A DNA stretch of 64,000 nucleotides, from the NCBI GenBank assembly GCA_963082975.1, contig OY720348.1, positions 20,017,146 through 20,081,145 on the forward strand. Reading direction: 5' to 3'. This document shows positions 13,201 through 19,646 of the stretch, piece after piece; positions within the stretch are counted from its first letter, which is position 1, and each line of letters begins with the position of its first letter. Under the pieces are notes generated by a model that made no database searches, was not told the DNA's origin, and saw nothing but the letters and a program-made list of their open reading frames with translations. The translations under genes and the position numbers were made by a program. The DNA is from Labia minor (taxonomy: Eukaryota > Arthropoda > Insecta > Dermaptera > Spongiphoridae).

Positions 13201-16200
13201 AGACCCGCACCTCTCCTTACTATTAGAAAACTTGGAACTCATATTTATATTATATTCTTTGAAGATTTGAAAAAACACATCTTTTCGATGTTTTTCCCTA
13301 ATAAATTTTTGCTAAAAGTTAATATAAAACAAACTCATACAAATCATTCAATATAATTTTCGCCAGATTCTAAATAAAATGTTTTTTTTTCTTAATAAAA
13401 GTAAAAAATTTATTTAATTTTTTTATGGTATCAAATTTACACAGTAAATTAACATTTCCTGAAAACAATAGTTAAAATATATACCAAATTATTCGTTATA
13501 AAATGTAGATTCATTTTTACTATAATTATATAATGGTACGATGTCTCCTTAATTAAATATGAATTAATAAATTTTGACAGATTTAAATTTAAATTCACCG
13601 CCATGATTGTTGACCGCCACCTCGAATATAATTGTTTATTTTCTCTAATCACCTAGATTCTAGAATTGTTTTAATTCTACTTTTTATTTTTAATTTCGTG
13701 GCCTTGAAAAGGACAACAAACATAGTTACTTATAAAAAAAATATATTTTTAATGCCCGCATTGCAGCTTTCAACAGCAAAATTAAATACTAAAGTGTGGG
13801 AATGAACAACTTTTTATAGAAAATATATCATATCCAGCTCCTTGTTCAGAGAAGTTTATCACCAAGGAATAAATTCTTATTAAAACCTTACTTTTTATAT
13901 CAATAGTTATTTATTTAATATAATACATACATAAATGTTTAAATTTTATTATCCTTTCAAAGTGAAATTTATTTCTAAATTAAAGTTAGTCTTTTAAAAT
14001 TAGAATTGAAATTAGTTCATTGATTCAACTTTATTTATTTCTAATTATAATAACATGTATTTATCTCATTAAATAGAAATGCCCCGGGAGATGTGCTCAC
14101 TGAGCGAATCCACTGCCGGCAAACTTGCACATTCGCAATCCGAGGATTTTGTCAATCACAATAAATCTTTTCTTACAAGAGTATTTCCAAATGGAAGTCG
14201 CGTTGACTCAAGTAATTATAATCCACAAGATTTTTGGAATTCTGGATGCCAATTAGGTAAGTCTAATTTGAATTTTCAAATTGTTAACTTCTTTATAAAT
14301 AAAAGTAGAACATAATGCTATATAAGTACCTCTTTCGATATACGAGGGCAGGTCAATAAGTCCATGACTTTTTGAATAAAACCCAGGTTTTTGGATAAAA
14401 AAATTGTTTTTTCAATATAGTCTCCTTTGAGCTGACTACACTTCGTCCAACGTTTCTCCAATTTTTTTATCCCTTCCAAAAAATAAGATTTGTCGAGGAC
14501 ATCAAAATAGGTATTTGTTTGTGAGATGATTTCATCGTTGGAGTCAAATCTCTTTCAGCCTAGCCATTTCTTTAGGTTTGGAAACAAGAAAGTTACTCGG
14601 GGCTAAATCCGGAGAATATGGCGGATAAGGGAGCAATTTGTATCGCAATTCATGAAATTGAAATTTACTTTTTTCCATTTTCTTCTCCAATCACGAGGTA
14701 GTCTGCTAATAATGGATGTCAAACAAAAACTAAAAGACCCAGCTGGTTCAAATTTCGACAGGAGTCAACTGATGGTTGCCTGCTGACAGGAGTAGTGTTG
14801 CCATTTCGTTTAAGAGACGGGAAATTCAAGAAGTTACGGACTTATTGACCTACTCTCGTATCAATTTTCATGTCTATAATTACAATTCTGCAAAAAGCAA
14901 CTCTTCTTAATAAATATTATTTGATTTTTAAATGAGATTCATATTTTATAACCTTAAAACTAATCTTAGTGTATATTAAAAATATTCTAATGAATAAATG
15001 ACCACATTTAGGTGTCCTTTCTTTTGGAGGCCAATTGATTCTCTTCTATACATAATGAATGAACGAAACTTGTGTATCTATATTATTAGTTCTATTTTTT
15101 CAAATATTTTTTTTAATGGGTTTACGACAGCAGATCATTGATTATTTGAATTGAACCGCTCTATATAAAAAATTTATTATTTTTACCTAAATATATATAT
15201 TTAATTATTTTTAAACGATGACCTTGCTTGGGGTTTCGGCAACTATTATATATATATATATATATATTTTCAAAAATCAAAACACATAAATTATAACAAT
15301 TTTCCAGATTTCTGAGACCTCCTCCACCAATCAATTTTCTTCTTAGTAAATTTTTCTATTTCCTAGTCCTGTTTTATCTAGTATTTTGTTAATTTATTAC
15401 AAATATAAAAATAATTTAGCTTTTCTCAATTAAAAATTGGTACCATTTTTATTTTCAGTGGCTCTGAATTTTCAAACACCTGGACCGATGATGGACGTCT
15501 ATGATGGTCGTTTCCGACAAAATGGAAGTTGTGGTTTTGTATTAAAACCATCAATTATGAGAGAGCAAATATCGATCTTCAGTGCTAACGCTCGAGAGTT
15601 CATTCCTGGCGTTCCACCTCAAGTACTTCATCTTAAGGTTTCTATCTTTATTCCGTTTTAAATCAATGTGTTAATCAATCGTTATCTTATTTTAGTGCAG
15701 AGAAAGAGAATAAATACCATGCAATCGATTTTAGTTTAATCATTTTTTTCAGGAATTCTTAAAAAATTAAATAGGCTGATAAAAATACTTTTAATTTATT
15801 TTAATGAAAAATTTCATTACATTTGATATCTGAAAATGAGTACTGGTGAAATTTTCCAATTAGGAAACTTATCGAAGAATTTAAAATGAACAAACAGTGA
15901 TTCCTTCGAAAATTATGAACGAAATAAAAGCAAAAAAAAAGAATATTTTCGATATTTCCAAAAACATCCAGTTTTTCTTTAACAAGTTTTCTAATGGCGA
16001 ACCAGCACTCAGATCGCTCACGATTCTTCGGCTGTCAGACGGTGTCTTGAGCAAGTTTCTAATTGTTTCATTTAAAGACGCGTTAATAATTTATTTCTAT
16101 TTTATAAAGCATTTTTACAAATATTAATCTCTGTCATTTTGACCTTTAGTTTAGGTTTAATTTCATATAACATAATTAAATAACCATATAAATTACTAAA

Positions 16201-19200
16201 TTAGAGCACAAACAATCTCAATAGTAAATGGAGAAAAAATAATCCATAAATAAATAAATAAAAACAATACCACACATGCAAATGCCTAGTAGCTGTAAAA
16301 TATTGAATCCATGAAAATAAATAAATAATAGATAATATATAGATGAATAATGAATAGTCAATAGACCAATTTGTTATTTCTATTTGTTTTTCAGATAATC
16401 AGTGGTCAACAACTACCACGTCCTCGAGGATCTACTGCTAAAGGGGATGTCATCGATCCATATGTAGTTGTTCAGGTGTATGGAATACCGGCTGATTGTA
16501 CAGGTATATCATCAGGTATTCATTATTTATTTTATTTTTTATTTTCATAACTATTTCCTAATAATTTAAGAGAGAAAAACGCGAGCTGTCTCGAATGAAG
16601 GAAATAGCCCAATTTTCGAAGAAAGCTTTGAATTTCAGCTCATGCTTCCAGAACTTGTGGTTATTCGATTTGTAGTTCTTGATGATGAGTTCATAGGGGA
16701 TGATTTTATTGGACAATATACCATTCCATTTGAATGTCTAAAAACAGGTATTAAGTTAATAAATTGTAAACTGAGCTTATATAATCTAAATTTATATATT
16801 TTTTTCATTCCTAGGTTATCGTCATATTCGTTTATTATCAAATATTGGAGAACCCTTAGAAAACGCTACCTTATTTGTTCATATTAAAATTACTAATAAA
16901 AGAGGGGGAGGGGTAAGTATGTATTTTATGTTGACCTAATATTCATTAGATCAATTATTCATTAAATATTTAATTATTTTTTTTTAGAAATTATTTAAAA
17001 AAAGATCGAAATCCGAAAAACTATATACAGATGTTCGATTAGTGGGTTTAAAACAAATCGATGATGTTTTAAAGGTAAATGTATGTTTTAACATTCAATT
17101 CATTTTTGATGTTTTTTTTTTTTTTATATATTTTGTTTTGTTTAATTGAAGGAGGGCGTGTCTCAAGTACTTGAAGAAGCTCTGAGAGTTCGGCAAGATA
17201 CTGAATGTGCTATGGAAGACTTGAGGGCTGAATGTGGACTCAATGAAACCTCGAATATGAAACAATGTCTTCGGGTACTTTTACAGAGATTATCTGCAAG
17301 TCCACAGATTCATTCGATCAGTATTCATACTCAGCAAGGGGTAAATTTCCATTCTTCTAACATCCAATTTTACTTTTATTCAATTATTCTTTGTTGTTTT
17401 TAGCTACCTATGCTGAAAATTGAAGGGACAAATTTACCTTTGCATTTACATCGTTCAATTGTAACATTTGAAAGGACTATGATTGAATTACAATATATGA
17501 TTGAAAATGGTGACCGTTTGATTGAAGAATTAAATCGAAAATTAAATACTTTATTAGAATATTATGAAGAATTACCAAATTTAGCTACTCAACTTAATGT
17601 TAAAGGAAAAAAATATAACAAAATACAAGAGAATTTCACATGGAATGTTCGAATCCTTAGAGGACAAATTGATTTATTAGCGACATGTAAAAAAGAAAGC
17701 AAAGTTTCTATTGCTCAGGTAAAATAATAATAATCTTAAGATATGTATATAGGAATGATCTTCTTTTTATCTAACTTCTACATACACCAGAGGTTCTTAA
17801 ACTGTGGTCCGCGGACCCCTGGGGGTCCGCGAAGCCTTTACTGGGGGTCCGCAAAGCCATCGTACAGGTGCACGAGAAAATGATGAGTCGGTTAAAACTT
17901 TATTTAATATAAAAGAAGCGATGGCATGGCTTTGTGAGGAAACCGAGATCAAATACCCAAATTCAACGAAATGTGCAAGAAAACTATTGCTACCGTTTCC
18001 ATCTTCATATTTAGCAGAATTTTCTTTCTTCAATATTATAATTTCTAATAAAATGTGTTCTACAATATGCAAAAAAATCGTTATTCACCAATCACTGTTA
18101 GAAATATTCATCATATATCCTTGTTCTTATGAGATCGTAAGCCAGAAATTAACTAATAAAATGACGTAAAGTACCTAAAGTTGGAATGGGGTCCGTCAAA
18201 AAAAATTTTTTCAAGTGGGGGTCCGCAGAGTACATAAGATTAAGAACCTCTGACATACACAGTAACCACATTTCTCTATCCAATTGCTATCCTCTTCCCA
18301 TCTTTTATCTTTTATATTGTCAACCCACCGGGTCCTTGGTCTACTTACTAGCTTACTTTTCTAATGAAATCTATGGTAATTATTCAGGTAAACTCATTTT
18401 CGTGGATTTGGATAATATTAGGTTGAGGAATAAGTTCATTCGTTTTTTTCAAAGAGCATTATTTAAGTGATTTGTTTGTAGATTAGCAAAGTGTTTGTAT
18501 TCATTAGAAAGTGCTTTTTCTACTTTACAAAATTGTTATTTATTTTTTAGCATAATTTTATTTTTTCTTATTTTCTAACCTTAGAAATAGAATATTTAGG
18601 AGGTAAAAATCAGCATTTTCGACGCCTACATTTCATTGCTCGTCATTGCAATCAAAAAGCAGTTGAAGCCGCTCGTGACATATGCAAGTTGTGTGGAGAA
18701 GGTGTCTTAAGAGAACGCGCAGCTCAAAAATGGTTTGCCAAGTTCAAAAACTGCCATTTTAACCTCTAATTCACTAATTATTCACTTATTCACTAATTTT
18801 TGGTTTTTATAAGTTCGAACTTAGAAAATTAGTGCGCCATCTGGTAGCCAAACGGATAAAACATGCTTGCTAAATCCTAAATAGAATATCAATGGATTTA
18901 TATGCAAATTTTAATAATTTTTATCTCGAAAACTATAAGATGCCGGAAAAAATTTCATAAGAAAAGTTTATTTGGAATTGCAAAAGGAACCCACTGGTAA
19001 AGTATTATCCAAATCCACGAAAATGAGTTTACCTGAATAATTACCTAAATCTATTTCAGATTTACTATATGTATTATTAATTATTTTTATTTTTTTTTAA
19101 TTGAAATATCTAGGTTGAAAAAAATCAAATGAATGAATCAATAAATGATTGGACTCATTGGAAGAGCTTTTTAATATTCAAATACACTTAGTAATTTGAC

Positions 19201-19646
19201 TGATTTTCTGTTGTTAGGTTGAGAGTTCTGCCTCCTCGATAGGCAACTACACGAACAAAGAAAGATCTCCAAGTATTAGCCGCAATCAACGCAAATTTAA
19301 TTTATATAACAAACGAGCAAGTGTGGACACCGTGATTGGCGCTTTCGGCTGTTGTTCCTCGACCAGTGCTAACCCAAGCATTGGAGGTGCCTCAAGGAGT
19401 CCTACCTCGCCAGTACACGTCGGTGTGGGCGTCACCAACCAACTCGCAGCTACCTCCACTTCCTCTGTCTCTAACGCTGCCGCTGCCGCCACCTCATGCG
19501 ATCCAATCAAACCGAAAAGTATTCTGAAAAAGTCGAACTCGAACATTGAACAAAGCTCGCTAACCCATGTGAAATTATCACCAACTAACAGCACAAGATC
19601 TAATTCTTGGGTCTCCGAAAGTATTAATCTCAAAAAATCTTCCTAA
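2345..19646 (+). CDS. Inactive phospholipase C-like protein (PLC-L/PRIP), 15 exons, 5' end outside window
   Basis: Fifteen exons join in frame to 902 codons plus stop: 2345-2457, 3333-3396, 5531-5624, 9522-9843, 10942-11113, 11708-11888, 14077-14256, 15459-15637, 16395-16503, 16571-16747, 16815-16912, 16988-17074, 17152-17340, 17404-17718, 19218-19646. All junctions have AG acceptors and GT donors with matching phase. Domain order is EF-hand end, PLC-X, short acidic linker, PLC-Y, C2, then a helical C-terminal region ending in [15 protein letters not shown], recalled from the vertebrate PRIP tail. In rat PLC-delta1 numbering (from memory), H311, N312, D343, H356, E390, S522 and R549 are kept, but E341 is Lys, K438 is Met and Y551 is Phe. 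Loss of the Ca2+ ligand E341 points to a pseudoenzyme that would act as an inositol-phosphate/phosphatase scaffold. Active PLC-delta is the alternative; the C-terminal region argues against it. The PH domain and start lie upstream of the window. Confidence 0.85.
2574..3176 (+). repeat. Dispersed 600-bp repeat R1, copy 1
   Basis: Begins TCTGGAGTGTCTCCACTCGA and ends ATCGCAATACTATCTC followed by a small hairpin. Other copies: 8569-9173 (+) and 35713-36326 (-). The interior has a short (CA)n tract followed by CAGAGAGACTTTTTT. No coding capacity. Class uncertain: a LINE 3' end or a Helitron-like nonautonomous element are both possible. The stretch from 3397 to 3924 beyond the next exon shows nothing recognisable. 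Confidence 0.75.
3333..3396 (+). CDS. PLC-L exon (EF-hand region)
   Basis: Acceptor TTTTTTAG, donor GTAAGT. It encodes [20 protein letters not shown], matching the KEYL...DLMLFLEAEQG stretch of PLC-L proteins. Its last codon is complete (phase 0). It is only 64 bp, so easy to miss by open-frame length. Confidence 0.85.
3925..4075 (-). mobile_element. LINE fragment: reverse-transcriptase C-terminus
   Basis: On the minus strand the translation reads [20 protein letters not shown] before a stop, the familiar last residues of RTE/Jockey-type endonuclease-reverse transcriptases (AQDRxxWR). Only the tail is left; the rest of the frame is broken. Confidence 0.6.
4168..4204. repeat. (TA)n microsatellite
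   Basis: A run of about 18 TA units. It served as insertion target for the adjoining hAT element, whose flanks on both sides are TATATATA. Confidence 0.9.
4205..5220. mobile_element. hAT-like nonautonomous element with a nested repeat
   Basis: Ends CAGAGCTATTCCTAGGGTAT and, reversed from the other side, CAGGGCCGTTCCGACCC, with CCACCCGGGTGC-like blocks just inside both ends. TATATATA flanks both sides, as an 8-bp hAT target duplication would, though the TA tract makes this weak evidence. The middle is occupied by a full copy of repeat R2 (4371-5024). Confidence 0.6.
4371..5024 (+). repeat. Dispersed repeat R2, full copy inside hAT element
   Basis: About 650 bp. Starts TTGACCTGTGGCCAGGTCCG, has CCGACCGAC near the start and CGTCGGTCGGTAAAAA at the end, two TGACGTCA palindromes at about 4560-4587, and a (GGACGGACA)n tract before CATCATGCTAAAAATAC. 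Near-identical to 51127-51774. The (ACGG/ACAG)n tract and a following A-rich 3' segment recall LINE 3' tails of arthropods. Confidence 0.8.
5531..5624 (+). CDS. PLC-L exon (last EF-hand)
   Basis: Acceptor TATGTTTCAG, donor GTGCGT. It encodes [19 protein letters not shown] and ends in QLLIDG, the typical end of the PLC EF-hand region; the split Gly is completed by the next exon. The internal ATG at its start is not the translation start, because upstream exons join in frame. Confidence 0.88.
5866..6064. mobile_element. hAT MITE, CAGGGGTGGCCACAC type
   Basis: Ends CAGGGGTGGCCACACTTGG and GGTTTGGCCACCGTG are imperfect inverted repeats; ATATATAT lies on both sides. Interior is AT-rich with AGAGCCAAATCGG blocks. 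Same family as 7796-8069. Confidence 0.65.
6440..6895 (-). mobile_element. LINE (RTE/Jockey-like) 3' end with reverse-transcriptase C-terminus
   Basis: The minus strand encodes [20 protein letters not shown], then [20 protein letters not shown], the C-terminal region of RTE-type reverse transcriptases (FExxxLRxIYGP...WRxRxNxEL). The frame then decays. A GC-rich 3' segment containing GGGGGCGGAGCCCCC follows near 6515 (palindromic). The neighbouring stretch 6160-6440 has moderate GC but no recognisable feature; 6896-7379 is AT-rich and empty. Confidence 0.7.
7380..7616 (+). repeat. Unclassified repeat with (CAGA)n tail
   Basis: A block with GC-richer patches (CCAGCGCCTCTATGATC; GGCTTCGAGGTCTGGTGGCC) that ends in (CAGA)5, CACATTACACTTGC and TTTTATTATTATAGAT. 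This layout resembles 3' ends of arthropod retroelements. A single copy in the window, so the edges are approximate. Confidence 0.4.
7796..8069. mobile_element. hAT MITE, second copy of CAGGGGTGGCCACAC type
   Basis: Ends CAGGGGTGGCCACACTTGG and CGGTTTGACCACCGGGG; TATATAT flanks both sides. Longer than its relative at 5866-6064, with repeated AGAGCCATATTGAAAAA units inside. Confidence 0.65.
8569..9173 (+). repeat. Dispersed repeat R1, copy 2
   Basis: Co-linear with 2574-3176 over its whole length. Here the end is TACTATCTCTGGCGAGATA, which forms a clean 6-bp hairpin. It lies in the PLC-L intron before the X-domain exon. Confidence 0.75.
9522..9843 (+). CDS. PLC-L exon (start of PLC-X domain)
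   Basis: Residues 91-198. It starts with [15 protein letters not shown] and contains [12 protein letters not shown] (catalytic His and Ca2+-binding Asn kept), then [11 protein letters not shown], in which the Glu of the usual ELDCWDG is Lys (codon AAA at 9722-9724; one G-to-A change from GAA), while the Asp ligand is kept. YHG with the second catalytic His follows. The upstream intron (5625-9521) holds two hAT MITEs, a LINE tail and a copy of a 600-bp repeat. Confidence 0.92.
10094..10546. mobile_element. Foldback MITE FB1 with long inverted arms
   Basis: Starts GGTAATTGTTTACAAAACGA and ends with its inverse (CGTTTTATAAACGATTACC). The arms continue inward for about 150 bp, through GATTTGGATGAAACTTTGCC and TTTACGAGATAAAAA. 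The centre carries TTAGTGGAGCCCTCTGTTGG. No coding frame. Relatives: 18375-19045, 37678-38699, 50699-51855 and a fragment at 28331-28437. Located in a PLC-L intron. Confidence 0.75.
10547..10941. other. AT-rich intron stretch
   Basis: Holds a (TA)n tract at about 10702-10724 and the branch/polypyrimidine region of the next acceptor; nothing else is recognisable. Confidence 0.6.
10942..11113 (+). CDS. PLC-L exon (PLC-X domain, second half)
   Basis: Residues 198-255. It encodes [16 protein letters not shown], carrying the last Ca2+-ligand Glu, and ends in ELKGKVLLM. In active PLCs the residue before the following GK is Lys (ILLKGKKL); here it is Met. The donor is GTAAAC, a little weak, but the next exon continues the motif exactly. 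Confidence 0.9.
11411..11501. mobile_element. 91-bp TTAA-flanked palindromic MITE (piggyBac-like)
   Basis: TTAACACGTTCCCGCC at the left and CGAAACGTGTTAA at the right give inverted ends with TTAA at each side, the target used by piggyBac elements. The inside contains ACCACCGGTGG, a perfect short palindrome. Much GC-richer than the surrounding intron. Confidence 0.65.
11708..11888 (+). CDS. PLC-L exon (X-Y linker and start of Y)
   Basis: Residues 256-315. GKRLPLDW closes the X domain, then an acidic stretch ([15 protein letters not shown]) and KKKEKPRK form a short linker, then [16 protein letters not shown] begins the Y half. Acceptor TTTTAAG, donor GTAAGC, phase 1. Confidence 0.88.
11889..12357. 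other. AT-rich intron stretch
   Basis: AT-rich intron sequence with short (ATT)n and poly-T runs; no feature seen. Confidence 0.6.
12366..12583. mobile_element. hAT MITE, CAGTGGTTCTCAACC type
   Basis: Left end CAGTGGTTCTCAACCTTTTT, right end GGTTGAGAATCACTG, near-perfect inverted repeats. Flanks CCTTAGAC and CCATAGAC are an 8-bp target duplication with one mismatch. Interior contains GGCGGCACAC blocks at both sides. Related to 53889-54124 and 62142-62594. Confidence 0.8.
12592..14076. other. Intron stretch without recognised features
   Basis: Mostly AT-rich, with a (TA)n tract at about 12680-12700. A patch with more G and C at 12840-13015 (GGGAGTGGCGCCCCTGCCC) and another at 13090-13230 do not match anything recognised or another copy in the window. 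Confidence 0.5.
14077..14256 (+). CDS. PLC-L exon (PLC-Y domain)
   Basis: Residues 316-375. MCSLSES carries the conserved Ser; LTRVFPNG has the conserved Arg but Phe in place of the substrate-contacting Tyr; [16 protein letters not shown] is the Y-domain signature. Acceptor TTAAATAG, donor GTAAGT, phase 1. Confidence 0.92.
14341..14860 (-). mobile_element. Internally deleted mariner (DD34D), minus strand
   Basis: Terminal repeats TACGAGGGCAGGTCAATAAG and TACTCTCGTA (inverse TACGAGAGTAGGTCAATAAG) with TA at both ends. The minus strand still encodes [14 protein letters not shown], the mariner block around the third catalytic Asp; here the Asp codon has changed to Asn. The transposase middle is missing. 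Same family as 57985-58773. In a PLC-L intron, opposite to the gene. Confidence 0.8.
14861..15458. other. AT-rich intron stretch
   Basis: Contains a (TA)n tract at about 15246-15269; otherwise nothing recognised. Confidence 0.6.
15459..15637 (+). CDS. PLC-L exon (end of Y domain, lead-in to C2)
   Basis: Residues 376-435. [19 protein letters not shown], then [16 protein letters not shown], the standard end of the PLC-Y domain, then VPPQVLHLK leading into C2. Acceptor TATTTTCAG, donor GTTTCT (weaker than consensus), phase 0. Confidence 0.9.
15638..16394. other. AT-rich intron stretch
   Basis: AT-rich intron sequence. A short open frame at 15897-16127 has no recognisable motif or splice context and is not called. 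Confidence 0.6.
16395..16503 (+). CDS. PLC-L exon (C2 domain, first strands)
   Basis: Residues 436-471. [10 protein letters not shown], then [13 protein letters not shown], the usual first part of a PLC C2 domain. Phase 1 at the end. The large upstream intron 15638-16394 shows nothing but AT-rich sequence. Confidence 0.88.
16571..16747 (+). CDS. PLC-L exon (C2 domain, core)
   Basis: Residues 472-530. [19 protein letters not shown], then [15 protein letters not shown] and [17 protein letters not shown], the C2 core strands. Acceptor TAATTTAAG, donor GTATTA, phase 1. Confidence 0.9.
16815..16912 (+). CDS. PLC-L exon (end of C2)
   Basis: Residues 530-563. [20 protein letters not shown], then [13 protein letters not shown], the closing strands of the PLC C2 domain. 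Short flanking introns (67 and 75 bp) contrast with the kilobase introns upstream. Confidence 0.9.
16988..17074 (+). CDS. PLC-L exon (post-C2)
   Basis: Residues 564-592. A basic stretch, [16 protein letters not shown], then [12 protein letters not shown]. It begins the C-terminal extension that PLC-L proteins have and PLC-delta lacks. Phase 0 at both ends. Confidence 0.85.
17152..17340 (+). CDS. PLC-L exon (C-terminal helical region)
   Basis: Residues 593-655. [20 protein letters not shown], then [20 protein letters not shown]. The ECGL block followed by a Cys-containing helix recalls the PRIP C-terminal region. Predicted mostly helical from its heptad-like Leu/Val spacing. Confidence 0.87.
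17404..17718 (+). CDS. PLC-L exon (C-terminal coiled-coil-like region)
   Basis: Residues 656-760. [18 protein letters not shown] and [19 protein letters not shown] look coiled-coil forming; [20 protein letters not shown] and [13 protein letters not shown] are the parts most like the vertebrate PLC-L tail. Acceptor TTTTTAG, donor GTAAAA, phase 0. Confidence 0.88.
17740..18345 (-). mobile_element. LINE reverse-transcriptase tail, split by a hAT insertion
   Basis: On the minus strand 18345 down to about 18261 encodes [18 protein letters not shown], then [10 protein letters not shown], the C-terminal end of RTE/Jockey-type reverse transcriptases (GRPRxRWxDNI). The hAT element at 17788-18252 interrupts it; the LINE tail resumes at 17779. 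The frame is a relic. Confidence 0.65.
17788..18252. mobile_element. hAT element with perfect 8-bp target duplication
   Basis: Ends CAGAGGTTCTTAAACTGTGG and ATTAAGAACCTCTG. Flanks at 17780-17787 and 18253-18260 are both ACATACAC. GC-rich GGTCCGCGGACCCC palindromes sit at the left end, and GGGGTCCGCAGAG at the right. The interior + frame includes [16 protein letters not shown], which resembles the C-terminal dimerisation region of hAT transposases, so this is probably a deleted derivative rather than a pure MITE. Confidence 0.82.
18375..19045. mobile_element. Foldback element FB3 containing a mariner fragment
   Basis: Starts GGTAATTATTCAGGTAAACT and ends with its inverse (GAGTTTACCTGAATAATTACC). 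Inner arm sequence GTGGATTTGGATAATA and the right-hand block ATTAGTGCGCCATCTGGTAG link it to the FB family. It carries a piece of mariner transposase (18611-18769), so it has either captured or been invaded by that element. Confidence 0.7.
18611..18769 (+). pseudogene. Mariner transposase N-terminal (HTH) fragment
   Basis: Open frame [20 protein letters not shown], then [20 protein letters not shown] and [12 protein letters not shown], then TAA. This is the first helix-turn-helix of mariner transposases, ending at the WFAKF-NFDL linker. The remaining transposase is missing. It lies between the PLC-L exons 17404-17718 and 19218-19646. Confidence 0.75.
19218..19646 (+). CDS. PLC-L last coding exon
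   Basis: Residues 761-902 and stop TAA at 19644-19646. Acceptor TTGTTAG. It encodes a Ser/Thr/Ala-rich tail with [11 protein letters not shown] and [16 protein letters not shown], which look like disordered, phosphorylatable sequence. It is GC-richer than the flanks. The join after Gln (exon 17404-17718, phase 0) keeps the frame. The low-complexity tail has no family match from memory, so the exon is called from splicing and frame. Confidence 0.8.
   Translation, partial: VESSASSIGNYTNKERSPSISRNQRKFNLYNKRASVDTVIGAFGCCSSTSANPSIGGASRSPTSPVHVGVGVTNQLAATSTSSVSNAAAAATSCDPIKPKSILKKSNSNIEQSSLTHVKLSPTNSTRSNSWVSESINLKKSS

Noticed and set aside
19323..19633. Minus-strand frame of 115 codons opposite the last PLC-L exon
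   Set aside because: Shadow of the real exon on the + strand.
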